From Candidatus Mcinerneyibacterium aminivorans (GTDB lineage Bacteria > Macinerneyibacteriota > Macinerneyibacteria > Macinerneyibacteriales > Macinerneyibacteriaceae): 64,000 bases of DNA. Positions within the stretch are counted from its first letter, which is position 1. Each line of letters opens with the position of its first letter. The notes beneath the pieces were generated by a model. That model worked only from the letters and a program-made list of their open reading frames with translations, was not told the origin of the DNA and ran no database searches. Position numbers and translations under genes: made by a program. This document shows positions 35,324 through 42,983 of the stretch, piece after piece. The stretch spans positions 21,952 to 85,951 of the forward strand of contig VSIX01000139.1 in NCBI GenBank assembly GCA_008086245.1, read 5' to 3'.

Positions 35324-35351
35324 GCTGGAAGGAGATAGAAACTCCTCCAGC
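35324..35351. terminator. stem-loop between convergent genes
   Basis: GCTGGAAGGAG and CTCCTCCAGC form a 10-bp stem with a one-base bulge and the loop ATAGAAA. T-rich flanks are weak on both sides, so efficiency is uncertain, but the position between the barrel gene (+) and manC (-) fits a shared terminator. Confidence 0.6.
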
Positions 35352-35365
35352 CTGGTTTCTTAGTG

Positions 35366-36730
35366 TTATCTGTTATATTTATCCTCTACTCTCACGATAT
35401 CGTCCTCTTCGAGATAATCGCCCATCTGCACTTCTATAAACTCTGTTTCCCGGATGCCCTCTATTGTATGCAGTTCTTCTTTGGGTATATGTATATAATC
35501 ACCTTTTTTTACATTAAAAGTTTCTTTTTCCAGTGTCATTTTGGCTTTTCCCTTAACAATTATCCAGTGCTCTTCCCTTTTATGATGATATTGAAGAGAA
35601 AGTTTTTCACCTGGTTTTACCCGGATCCACTTTGTTTTAAATCCATTTTCTGCAGAATTCATGAGAGAAGCGAATTCTCCCCACGGCCTTTTTTCATCGG
35701 GAAGGGCCTCGGTTACCTGGGGGTGTTTCTTATCAATATCGTTGTATACCTGTTTTACTTTTTGGGAATGATTTAAATCCGAAATTAGAAGTAAATCTTT
35801 TGTATCAATTATCGCCAAATCTTTAACATTTATCAGGCTGATATAAGGCTTATCTGTAAATACTATATTGTTCTTGCTTTCAATATTGAAAGCTTCAGCA
35901 GATTTTATTATATTTTTGTCTGATTTGTCCAGCAGCTTTTTTAAGGCTTTCCAGTTGCCAATATCACTCCAGCCAAAATCACCTTCAACTACTGCCATTT
36001 TGCCGGTTTTTTCCATAACTGCATAATCTACTGATATGTTTTTAACCTCTTTATAAATTCTTTCTTTTTCTTCAGGATTGTTTTTTAGCTTACTGTAAAA
36101 TTTATAAAGTTCAGGGTCTAATTTCTTAACTTCTTCGATAAAGGTTTTCTTCTTAAATATAAACATGCCGGCATTCCAGAGATAATTGCCGCTGTCCATA
36201 TATTTTTCTGCAGTATTCTTATCCGGTTTTTCCACAAATTTATCAACAGTGTAATTTTTTCTACTTATCTTATCATTAATTTTAATATATCCATATCCTG
36301 TTTCAGGGTAATAAGGTTTAATTCCTATTGTTACAATGTAGTTTTTTTCTGCAAGATTTTTCGCATCATCCAGACGCTTATGATACTTTTTAGTGTTTTT
36401 AATATAATGATCAGAAGGTAGAACAGATACTATTTCATTATCCTCAATATCAGTTAAGGCATAAAGTATAGCAGGAGCTGTATTTTTTGCTTCCGGTTCC
36501 AGTAATATTCTATCTTCACTGTAAAGTTCAATTCCTTTTAAATCATCCATTAGTTTATAATATGTATTTTTGCCGCTGATTACTGTGAAGTTATCGGAGT
36601 TCAGTCTGAGTATAGTTTCCTGTATTAATGATTTATTGGAAAACAAATTTAAAAATTGTTTGGGCTTTTTCTTTCTGCTTAATGGAAACAATCTTGTTCC
36701 GCTTCCACCAGCCAATATTAAGTGCTTCAT
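35366..36730 (-). CDS. manC: mannose-1-phosphate guanylyltransferase / mannose-6-phosphate isomerase
   Basis: ManC makes GDP-mannose from mannose 1-phosphate and GTP for surface polysaccharides. The 454-aa protein has the nucleotidyltransferase signature LAGGSGTRLFPLSRKKKPKQ at its N-terminus, VLPSDHYI, FVEKPDKNTAEKYMDSG, LWNAGMFIF and GDFGWSDIGNWKAL. The C-terminal cupin domain (about 340-450) has WGEFASLMNS, KWIRVKPGEKLSLQYHHKRE and EHWIIVKGKAKM, the isomerase part that recycles fructose 6-phosphate. The start at 36730 follows GGAGG; an upstream in-frame ATG at 36760 adds ten unlikely residues. It stands alone, without a visible polysaccharide cluster. Confidence 0.93.
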   Translation of the reverse strand: MKHLILAGGSGTRLFPLSRKKKPKQFLNLFSNKSLIQETILRLNSDNFTVISGKNTYYKLMDDLKGIELYSEDRILLEPEAKNTAPAILYALTDIEDNEIVSVLPSDHYIKNTKKYHKRLDDAKNLAEKNYIVTIGIKPYYPETGYGYIKINDKISRKNYTVDKFVEKPDKNTAEKYMDSGNYLWNAGMFIFKKKTFIEEVKKLDPELYKFYSKLKNNPEEKERIYKEVKNISVDYAVMEKTGKMAVVEGDFGWSDIGNWKALKKLLDKSDKNIIKSAEAFNIESKNNIVFTDKPYISLINVKDLAIIDTKDLLLISDLNHSQKVKQVYNDIDKKHPQVTEALPDEKRPWGEFASLMNSAENGFKTKWIRVKPGEKLSLQYHHKREEHWIIVKGKAKMTLEKETFNVKKGDYIHIPKEELHTIEGIRETEFIEVQMGDYLEEDDIVRVEDKYNR

Positions 36731-36758
36731 ATAATCACCTCCATAATTGATTATTTTC

Positions 36759-36767
36759 ATAATAACA
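36759..36767 (-). promoter_or_regulatory. candidate extended -10 element of manC
   Basis: The minus strand carries TGTTATTAT within the 19 bases shared with the DUF2284 upstream region (TATGTTATTATGAAAATAA). It lies about 30 bases before the ATG, with the ribosome site between them. Confidence 0.4.
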
Positions 36768-36859
36768 TATCTATTTTAATTTTTAAAGTTAATACATTAA
36801 AATCATATTAATTTGGTCATTAATTTTTATTGAATTTGTTTAATAGTATTTAAATACTC

Positions 36860-36887
36860 TTGCAATTAAATGATAATTTGTTATCAT
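36860..36887 (+). promoter_or_regulatory. promoter of ftsE, probably giving a leaderless mRNA
   Basis: TTGCAA (36860-36865), a 16-base spacer and the extended -10 TGTTATCAT (36879-36887) end six bases before ATG 36894. Transcription should start at or beside the A of ATG. No Shine-Dalgarno site is present. The TPR gene at 10129 has the same element and spacing. Confidence 0.55.
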
Positions 36888-36893
36888 AAATCT

Positions 36894-37547
36894 ATGATTA
36901 GAATGAATCATCTTTACAAAACTTATTTAAAAACATGGCCTGCTTTAAAAAATGTTAATCTAGAAATTGATAGGGGAGAGTTTGTATTTTTAACCGGTCC
37001 TTCGGGAGCCGGGAAAACAACTTTTTTAGAAGTAATATATCTTGAAGAGCTCCCTACCAGAGGGGAGTTATATCTTTTTGGAGAGAAAATATCTAAATAC
37101 ACCCACAAAAAAAGAGCTTTAATAAGACAGAAAATGGGTGTAGTTTTTCAGAATTTCAAACTTTTATTTTATAAAACTGCTTATGAAAATCTGGAACTTG
37201 CTGCTAATGTAGTTGGATTTTCACCCCAGAAAGCTCATAAAAGAATTCTTGAGGTGTTGAATCAGATGAAATTGAGCCATAAAATAAACACACCTATATA
37301 CCAGCTTTCGGGTGGAGAGCAGCAGAGGGTCGCAATAGCCAGGGCACTTGTAACATCTCCGGATTTAATACTGGCAGATGAGCCAACAGGTAATCTGGAT
37401 CCTGCTATATCTAAATCTATAATAAAAGTTCTTGAGCAGATAAATGCTAGAGGAACAACCGTTATTATGGCAACTCATGATTATGACCTTGTAAATGAAT
37501 ATTCCTACAGAAAGCTGCATGTAAGCAAGGGAAAAATTTATGAATAA
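36894..37547 (+). CDS. ftsE: cell-division ABC transporter ATP-binding protein FtsE
   Basis: FtsE is the ATPase of the FtsEX complex, which couples the divisome to activation of septal wall hydrolases. The 217-aa protein shows Walker [22 protein letters not shown]-loop [10 protein letters not shown], signature [16 protein letters not shown], Walker [14 protein letters not shown] and the switch His in MATHDYD. The KMGVVFQ-type Q-loop and the immediate neighbour ftsX separate it from LolD-like ATPases. Starts at 36894 (MIRMNHLY) or 36903 are possible; neither has a ribosome site, and the promoter position favours 36894 on a leaderless mRNA. It overlaps ftsX by eight bases. Confidence 0.92.
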   Translation: MIRMNHLYKTYLKTWPALKNVNLEIDRGEFVFLTGPSGAGKTTFLEVIYLEELPTRGELYLFGEKISKYTHKKRALIRQKMGVVFQNFKLLFYKTAYENLELAANVVGFSPQKAHKRILEVLNQMKLSHKINTPIYQLSGGEQQRVAIARALVTSPDLILADEPTGNLDPAISKSIIKVLEQINARGTTVIMATHDYDLVNEYSYRKLHVSKGKIYE

Positions 37548-38406
37548 AGTATTTTATCTGATTAAATCTGCTTTTAGTAATATGTACCATCATCGTAAAG
37601 TTGCTTTTTCCCTTGTTCTCTCATTGATAATATTAATTTCTGCAAATCTGTTTCTGTTGATGATGCATAATAATTTGCAGAATGTGCTTGAGGTATTCAA
37701 TAAAAATTTAAGAATTGAATTAATATTAAAAAAGGATATTAATAACGAAGATATTAAAAAAAATATTAACAATATTAAAAACAATAATTTAATTTCAGTG
37801 GAAGAAATTGTTGTAAATGATGCCGCCGAAAATTTAAAAAATTTTGTTAATTCAAGTGAAATTATTGAAAAAATTTATCCCCTTTTGGATAAAAACCCTT
37901 TACCGGCCACTATAGCAATAAAAATAAATTTCAACAAAATATCTATTGAAAATATCGATAGATTTATAGATAAAATTGATAATAACACGATATCTACAAT
38001 AATTTATCCAAAAGAGTGGTTCAATAAGTCATTGAAAATAGCAAAATGGAGTGAGTATATTGCATACGGTTTAATTGGTTTGTTTTTTGTTTTAACCTAT
38101 ATTTTATGGATACATATCTTTAAAGTGTCATTGTTTTCTGTAAAAAAAGAAATAGAGATTATGGAAATTGTAGGAGGAACGAAAACTTATATTAAAACAC
38201 CGTTTGTAATTGAAACATTTATATATGCAGTGATCTCCTTTTTAATATCATTGGGTATAATGAAATATATTTATGTAGGAGCAGACAAATTATTTAATAA
38301 AATTCTTTTTTTAACAGGAGAGCAGATTCTTTATGCATTTGTGCTTACAGTTTTAATAACCCTATTGGGTACTGAAAAAGCTATAGGAAAATTTTTTAAA
38401 AAATGA
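37540..38406 (+). CDS. ftsX: cell-division protein FtsX
   Basis: FtsX is the membrane partner of FtsE and passes ATP-driven motion to a periplasmic hydrolase activator. The 288-aa protein has a first helix (VAFSLVLSLIILISANLFLL), an extracytoplasmic domain of about 125 residues (LRIELILKKDINNEDI to YPKEWFNKSL), and three C-terminal helices including YGLIGLFFVLTYILWIHIF. The short conserved loop VKKEIEIMEIVGGTKTYIK lies between helices 2 and 3. Order and size match FtsX. It overlaps both ftsE and the envC-like gene, so the three are translationally coupled. Confidence 0.9.
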   Translation: MNKVFYLIKSAFSNMYHHRKVAFSLVLSLIILISANLFLLMMHNNLQNVLEVFNKNLRIELILKKDINNEDIKKNINNIKNNNLISVEEIVVNDAAENLKNFVNSSEIIEKIYPLLDKNPLPATIAIKINFNKISIENIDRFIDKIDNNTISTIIYPKEWFNKSLKIAKWSEYIAYGLIGLFFVLTYILWIHIFKVSLFSVKKEIEIMEIVGGTKTYIKTPFVIETFIYAVISFLISLGIMKYIYVGADKLFNKILFLTGEQILYAFVLTVLITLLGTEKAIGKFFKK

Positions 38407-39542
38407 AAAAAATTGTCTTTTTATTAATCATTCTTTTTTCCTTTTCAGGTATATTGCAAGCAGATATCCAAAATGAAATTGATAAGAAAGAGAAAGAACT
38501 CAAGCAGATTGAAGTGGAAATCAAGCGTTCAAGGCAGCAGAAATCCCATTTAGCCGAGAGGGAAGGCAAAATATTAAATTATTTGGAGAATTTAAGAGAT
38601 AATATAAGTAGTGTTAAAAGAAGGGAAAACAGATATAAAAAAAGATTAGATAATGTAAATCAGGAATTGGAAAATTTATTAAAAGAGATAGGGCAGCTTG
38701 ATAATCGACTTGAGGATCTTAAAAATGTGCTTGAAAAGGTTGTCGAGGATAGCTTCATTAACTACAAAAAATCAGAAAGTAGTGAGCTAATGCCAAATTT
38801 AGGTATAAAAAGCAGAAGAAGTGAAATTCTTTTACAAATATTTGGTCAATATAATTACATACTTCTTAAAGAAGCAGAAAATGTCCATGATGATTTAAAG
38901 AATAAAATTGATAGGAAAAAAAAGATAAAAAAGCAGATTAGGTTAAATTATTTGAACCTTAAAATTTCTGAAAAAAAATTGGTCCATCTTGAAAAAGTAA
39001 GAGAAAAATCCTTAAATGAAATTAGAAATAAAAAAGAATACTATCAGAATCTAATAGCTGAATTGAAAAATAGAAAGAATGAATTAAATGGATTGATTAA
39101 TAAAATGGAACGGAGAGCTCAGAAATATTATTCTGATATAAATTTCAAGAGTCTAAAAGGAGAATTGATATGGCCTGTTGAAGGAAGCATATTTGAAAAT
39201 TATGGAAAGGTAATAAACAAGAAATATAATACGGAAATATTTAATGAGGGTATCGATATTCAGACAGATTATGGGGCCAGGGTTAATTCCGTAGCGAATG
39301 GCCTGGTGGTTTTTTCAAAAAAATATAAAAGTTTTGGAAATATGATAATGATAGATCATGGTAATGATTATTTTAGCATCTATACAAATTTATCAAGTTT
39401 AGAGGTAAAAAAGGGCCAGAGGGTTTCCGCAGGTCATGTAATTGGAAAAGTTGGAAATGATCTAATAAATGGTAAACCGATACTTCATTTTGAAATTCGG
39501 CATAAGCAATCTTCTCTTTCACCTTTATCCTGGTTAAAATAA
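38403..39542 (+). CDS. envC: EnvC/NlpD-like murein hydrolase activator with degenerate LytM domain
   Basis: A 379-aa periplasmic protein: signal peptide (FLLIILFSFSGILQA), a long coiled coil (about 20-245) built of charged heptads, and a C-terminal M23/LytM fold with WPVEGSIFENYGKVINKKYN and VKKGQRVSAGHVIGKVGND. The zinc and catalytic residues of active LytM enzymes are lost: the HxxxD motif is NEGID, the YxH motif is IYTNL, and HLHFE is ILHFE. This is the pattern of EnvC, which activates amidases under control of FtsEX and is not itself a hydrolase. The gene overlaps ftsX by four bases, so the genetic and functional partners coincide. Confidence 0.88.
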   Translation: MKKIVFLLIILFSFSGILQADIQNEIDKKEKELKQIEVEIKRSRQQKSHLAEREGKILNYLENLRDNISSVKRRENRYKKRLDNVNQELENLLKEIGQLDNRLEDLKNVLEKVVEDSFINYKKSESSELMPNLGIKSRRSEILLQIFGQYNYILLKEAENVHDDLKNKIDRKKKIKKQIRLNYLNLKISEKKLVHLEKVREKSLNEIRNKKEYYQNLIAELKNRKNELNGLINKMERRAQKYYSDINFKSLKGELIWPVEGSIFENYGKVINKKYNTEIFNEGIDIQTDYGARVNSVANGLVVFSKKYKSFGNMIMIDHGNDYFSIYTNLSSLEVKKGQRVSAGHVIGKVGNDLINGKPILHFEIRHKQSSLSPLSWLK

Positions 39543-39605
39543 ATGAAACAAAATTGAAACATCTATCCCGTGAGATTTGTCTATTTTATTAGAGAGGTGA
39601 TTTTT

Positions 39606-41048
39606 ATGAAAAAAATATTTGTTGTTATCGCTGTACTTACAATGATATTTTCAATTTTTGCAGAAAGTACAATTAAGTTAAAAAAGGACAAATATCGTTT
39701 ATATTTTGAAAATATTAATTCAATAGAAAAAATAAAACATAATGATGATAAAGAGTTACGGGTAGAAGGTAAAAATATAGCAATAAAAATAGAAAATAAT
39801 AATATTTTTATAAATGGAGAAAAAAAATCAGTAATAAATAAAATATCTTTTCCTAAAGAAATTGAGTTTAAAGTAATAAGAGAGGACCAGACTATGACAT
39901 TTAAGGATGGTTCTCTGACCATTAAAACCGATAAAGAAGATAAAATAATTCAAATTGAAGATAAAAAAATACTGGTAAAAGATAATAATGATACTATAAG
40001 AATCGATGAGAATGGAATCTTTATCGATTCAGCAGATGGAGAAAAAGTTAAACTGGGGAAGGGTGGGCTGAATATTAAAGAAAATGATGAGGAAACCGAT
40101 CTGGGTTTTTTGGGAAGATTAATAGGAAATGTGGCAGGTAAAATTGCTCATTTTGCTGTTCGGCAGTCAATGAATTATGATGATGTATTAAACAAAAAAT
40201 TAAATAAATATGTTAAAAATGAGAGTTTAATTGGAACTGATGATTTAAATATTGATATTGATGATGAAGATATTGAAAAAATTAAAAATAAGGCGAAAGA
40301 AGATATAAAAAGGGCTGTGCCTGAGATAGAGAGATATTCCTATAAAGATGTAAAAGATATAAATTTAAAATTGGTATCCTCAGACTATGTAGTAAAAAAA
40401 AGTGATGATGATGAGGTGGAATTGAAAATATTAAAGAATCGATATCCCGAAGAGAATTACAAAATAAAAATATCAAAAAAAGGAAATGTACTAAATATTG
40501 AAGAGGAACTTGAAACTTCCTTTCCAGATCTGGATACGAAGTTTATTTTATCAATTCCTCCACAAATAAAATTAAAAATAGATTCAACCTCTGCAGAAGG
40601 AACAGTTACAGGTATTAGTGAGCTGGAAAAATTGGATATAAGTTCCACTAGCGGGGATCTTGTAATTTCAAATTTGACCGGAATTAAATCTGCAGAAATA
40701 AATATTGTCAGCGGGGATTTAAATATTAGTTCACTTGATGGTAAAGATTTGTTTATAGCTAGTACCAGTGGAGATTCTGTAGTAAACAAAATAAAAATAA
40801 CAAATTTGAATATAAAGGTAACAATTGGAGACCTGGTTTTAAAAAAAGTTGAAGCAGAGGGAGTGAAATTTAAATCAGTAAGCGGTGATTTAGAGGGTGC
40901 CAACTGTAATATAAAGAATTTTGAAGCAAATACTGTAAGTGGAGATATTCAGTTTAAAGATTCAGAAATAAAATCAAAAATATTCAAATCTGTTTCCGGA
41001 GATTTTAATATTAGTAGAATAATAAATAAGAAAGAAGTTAATTTATAG
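39606..41048 (+). CDS. exported DUF4097-type beta-repeat protein
   Basis: A 480-aa protein with a signal peptide (MKKIFVVIAVLTMIFSIFAE). The central part is charged and Lys/Asp-rich with no recognised motif. The last 150 residues are a DUF4097-like beta-helix of about eight short repeats of some 20 residues with the core SGDL or a variant: SAEGTV, STSGDLVIS, VSGDLNIS, STSGDSVV, TIGDLVL, VSGDLEG, VSGDIQF, VSGDFNIS. The family has been called a putative adhesin, but its role is not settled. GAGAGGTGA precedes the ATG at 39606; an earlier ATG at 39570 would place extra residues before the signal peptide. A terminator follows. Confidence 0.72.
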   Translation: MKKIFVVIAVLTMIFSIFAESTIKLKKDKYRLYFENINSIEKIKHNDDKELRVEGKNIAIKIENNNIFINGEKKSVINKISFPKEIEFKVIREDQTMTFKDGSLTIKTDKEDKIIQIEDKKILVKDNNDTIRIDENGIFIDSADGEKVKLGKGGLNIKENDEETDLGFLGRLIGNVAGKIAHFAVRQSMNYDDVLNKKLNKYVKNESLIGTDDLNIDIDDEDIEKIKNKAKEDIKRAVPEIERYSYKDVKDINLKLVSSDYVVKKSDDDEVELKILKNRYPEENYKIKISKKGNVLNIEEELETSFPDLDTKFILSIPPQIKLKIDSTSAEGTVTGISELEKLDISSTSGDLVISNLTGIKSAEINIVSGDLNISSLDGKDLFIASTSGDSVVNKIKITNLNIKVTIGDLVLKKVEAEGVKFKSVSGDLEGANCNIKNFEANTVSGDIQFKDSEIKSKIFKSVSGDFNISRIINKKEVNL

Positions 41049-41053
41049 AATAT

Positions 41054-41086
41054 AAACAGGGGAGCTTTAATGCCCCCCCCCTGTTT
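41054..41086. terminator. stem-loop terminator between convergent genes
   Basis: AAACAGGGG (41054-41062) and CCCCTGTTT (41078-41086) pair perfectly around a 15-base loop containing a C run. It lies between the stop codons of the DUF4097 gene and marR. Confidence 0.75.
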
Positions 41087-41094
41087 CAACACAG

Positions 41095-41442
41095 CTATTT
41101 CTTAGTATTTATTTTTGGAATATTAATATCTGTATCATGTACTGTTCTAACTTTTTCTTTTCCTTTTTCTGTTAGATTAAACATCATTTTTCTTTTATCA
41201 TTTTTGGATAATGTTCTTTTTATATAATTTTTACTTTCCAGTTTTTTTAATATTCTTGACATTCTGGAAGGAGAAACCCCTATTTCGGTTGCCAGCTCGG
41301 TAGAACTCATTTTCAAATTTGAGAGACTGCATATTGTCAGAATTTCATTTATTGAGAGATTAAATTTCTTTTGCAAATTGTTTTCAAATTTGTAAATTTT
41401 TTTAAAAATATTTTTTATTTTACAAAGATTATCAGGTTTCAT
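41095..41442 (-). CDS. MarR-family transcriptional regulator
   Basis: A 115-aa winged-helix regulator. The DNA-binding part is clear: LSINEILTICSLSNLKMSST, the recognition helix ELATEIGVSPSRMSRILKKL, then the wing ESKNYIKRTLSKNDKRKMMF and NLTEKGKEKV. It lacks the longer N- and C-terminal dimerisation helices of full MarR proteins and is somewhat short. GGGAG precedes the ATG. A near-perfect palindrome overlaps its own promoter, which suggests autorepression. The efflux operon 1.5 kb away is an obvious further target, but the same palindrome is not seen there. Confidence 0.87.
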   Translation of the reverse strand: MKPDNLCKIKNIFKKIYKFENNLQKKFNLSINEILTICSLSNLKMSSTELATEIGVSPSRMSRILKKLESKNYIKRTLSKNDKRKMMFNLTEKGKEKVRTVHDTDINIPKINTKK

Positions 41443-41469
41443 GTAATTCTCCCTTCACTATTTTGGTTT

Positions 41470-41498
41470 GTTAACATTTTACCCGGTAAAATATTAAC
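41470..41498. promoter_or_regulatory. palindromic operator upstream of marR
   Basis: GTTAACATTTTACC and GGTAAAATATTAAC form a 29-base inverted repeat with one mismatched pair and a single central base. It overlaps the -10 hexamer of the marR promoter, so binding there would block transcription. Confidence 0.65.
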
Positions 41499-41519
41499 GA
41501 AAAAAAATATAAAAGTCAA
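41491..41519 (-). promoter_or_regulatory. marR promoter
   Basis: On the minus strand TTGACT (41514-41519), a 17-base spacer and TAATAT (41491-41496), about 50 bases before the marR ATG. The -35 lies directly after the stop of the upstream kinase gene. Confidence 0.7.
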
Positions 41520-41520
41520 C

Positions 41521-42639
41521 TTAAAAATTTTGTAGTAATTTAGAATTGATAAATGATTTAATCTCTGATAGCTTTGGCGCTTCTCCTTTTAAAATATAAA
41601 GGGAGGAATTTGCAATACCCATAAGGATTGATTCTTCCATTTTGAACCCTCTTAAAAATGAGGAGAAAAAGCCGGCATTGAAATGGTCTCCCGCTCCGGT
41701 CAAAATATTGGGATTTTCATTATAGAATGTTGAAAACGACCTGACCTTTTCCCGATAGCTCAGCGATACTTTTTTGGGAGTATGCACAAAAACCGTATAA
41801 AGATTTAATTCTTTTTGAATATGAAAGCATAGTCTATTTATATCTGATTCTATTTTTTCTGTACTGTTGATGAATTTATATAACATCTCTGCTTCATGCA
41901 AATTTAATCCCAGAATAATCCTAAAAGATTTAAGCTTATTTCTTATTATATGAATAAAGGTTTCGATATCATCTCTGCTGCGTTTGTTAAAATCAGCAAG
42001 ATCAAAAAAGAGATATTTGCATTCAATGTTATAATCCCTAATTGTTTTTGTTAACTGCTGGATTATATCATTCATCTGAATTAACATAGTCCAGTTTAAA
42101 AAAGAAATAACTTTAACATTTTGAAGTATTTTAATCAATTTTTTTGTTTTTACTGAATTTATGATACTATTCCAGTTAATATGATTAATAGAATCAAGAA
42201 GTCCCATCATAATTTTTCCATCTTTAAATTCTAAAGCAAGGGTTTCACCCGGTTTTGAAATTGTGCAGCATTCTATGCATCTATTTGAAAGGTTTGAAAA
42301 AATTGAGTGAATTTTGTTTTCTCCAAGAGCAGCTATAAGATAAACGGGAGAGTTCAGTTTTGAAAGGCTATTAGCCATTATGGGGGCATTTCCACCTATT
42401 TTTTTATAATTTGAAACCAATTCTATATTAGTACTTTTTTCGGAGGCATTTTTAATTTTTTGTGCAAAATCTGAAATTGATTTTATAGGGGAAAAATTAT
42501 TAGTCGAATATCTTTTATTTACAACATTAATAATGTTATCTATGAAACCATCAAAACCTACTAATATACCATCATGGATTGTTTTGGTTTCATATTTTTC
42601 GAGCATTTTTATTAATCGTTGTTTGTTTTTTTTGTCCAA
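41521..42639 (-). CDS. PfkB-family carbohydrate kinase
   Basis: A 372-aa sugar or nucleoside kinase of the ribokinase/PfkB family. It has an N-terminal GFDGFIDNI, the substrate-binding KKIGGNAPIMANSLSKL (two Gly motif), and the C-terminal signature with the catalytic base, ILTGAGDHFNAGFFSSFLRG. The substrate cannot be identified; the N-terminal extension and the many Ile/Lys/Asn residues give no hint. The start is TTG at 42639 (MDKKNKQ) with AAGGAGA seven bases upstream. It reads in the same direction as marR and its stop is directly upstream of the marR promoter. Confidence 0.8.
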   Translation of the reverse strand: MDKKNKQRLIKMLEKYETKTIHDGILVGFDGFIDNIINVVNKRYSTNNFSPIKSISDFAQKIKNASEKSTNIELVSNYKKIGGNAPIMANSLSKLNSPVYLIAALGENKIHSIFSNLSNRCIECCTISKPGETLALEFKDGKIMMGLLDSINHINWNSIINSVKTKKLIKILQNVKVISFLNWTMLIQMNDIIQQLTKTIRDYNIECKYLFFDLADFNKRSRDDIETFIHIIRNKLKSFRIILGLNLHEAEMLYKFINSTEKIESDINRLCFHIQKELNLYTVFVHTPKKVSLSYREKVRSFSTFYNENPNILTGAGDHFNAGFFSSFLRGFKMEESILMGIANSSLYILKGEAPKLSEIKSFINSKLLQNF

Positions 42640-42983
42640 AGTAATCTCCTTATTTACTTTTATATTAAATTATAACATCTATTTGTCAAAATTAAATATT
42701 TTTGCGGTGATCTACTATTGGCTGTCGGATTCCCGTTTTGGGTAAAGGTATGATTATAGAGAGTTTGTAATTTAGAAAGAATCGATAGGAGACAGTAGAA
42801 TTCAGAACACAGAAAATTTAAGAATATTTTGCGTTGCAAATAAGAAAAGAAAATGTTAAAATAGTTTCGAATTGTTAATTTCCGGGGAGAAGGGGATTAA
42901 AATAACTTGAAACAAATCCATTGTTAAACTTGTCTAATAATTAGGTAAGGACAATATCTTAAAAAAGAAATGGATCGGTTTAT
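42640..42983. other. intergenic region between divergent kinase and efflux genes
   Basis: The 344-bp gap must hold promoters for both sides. Near the efflux side an imperfect palindrome CTTGTCTAAT A ATTAGGTAAG lies at about 42929-42949, 35 bases before the RND gene, a possible regulator site. TCGGATTCCCG at 42726 weakly resembles the family A core, but I do not count it. Nothing else is recognised. Confidence 0.4.

Noticed and set aside
42720..42745. Possible degenerate family A copy (TCGGATTCCCG...GGGTA)
   Set aside because: No second arm and no shared flanks.
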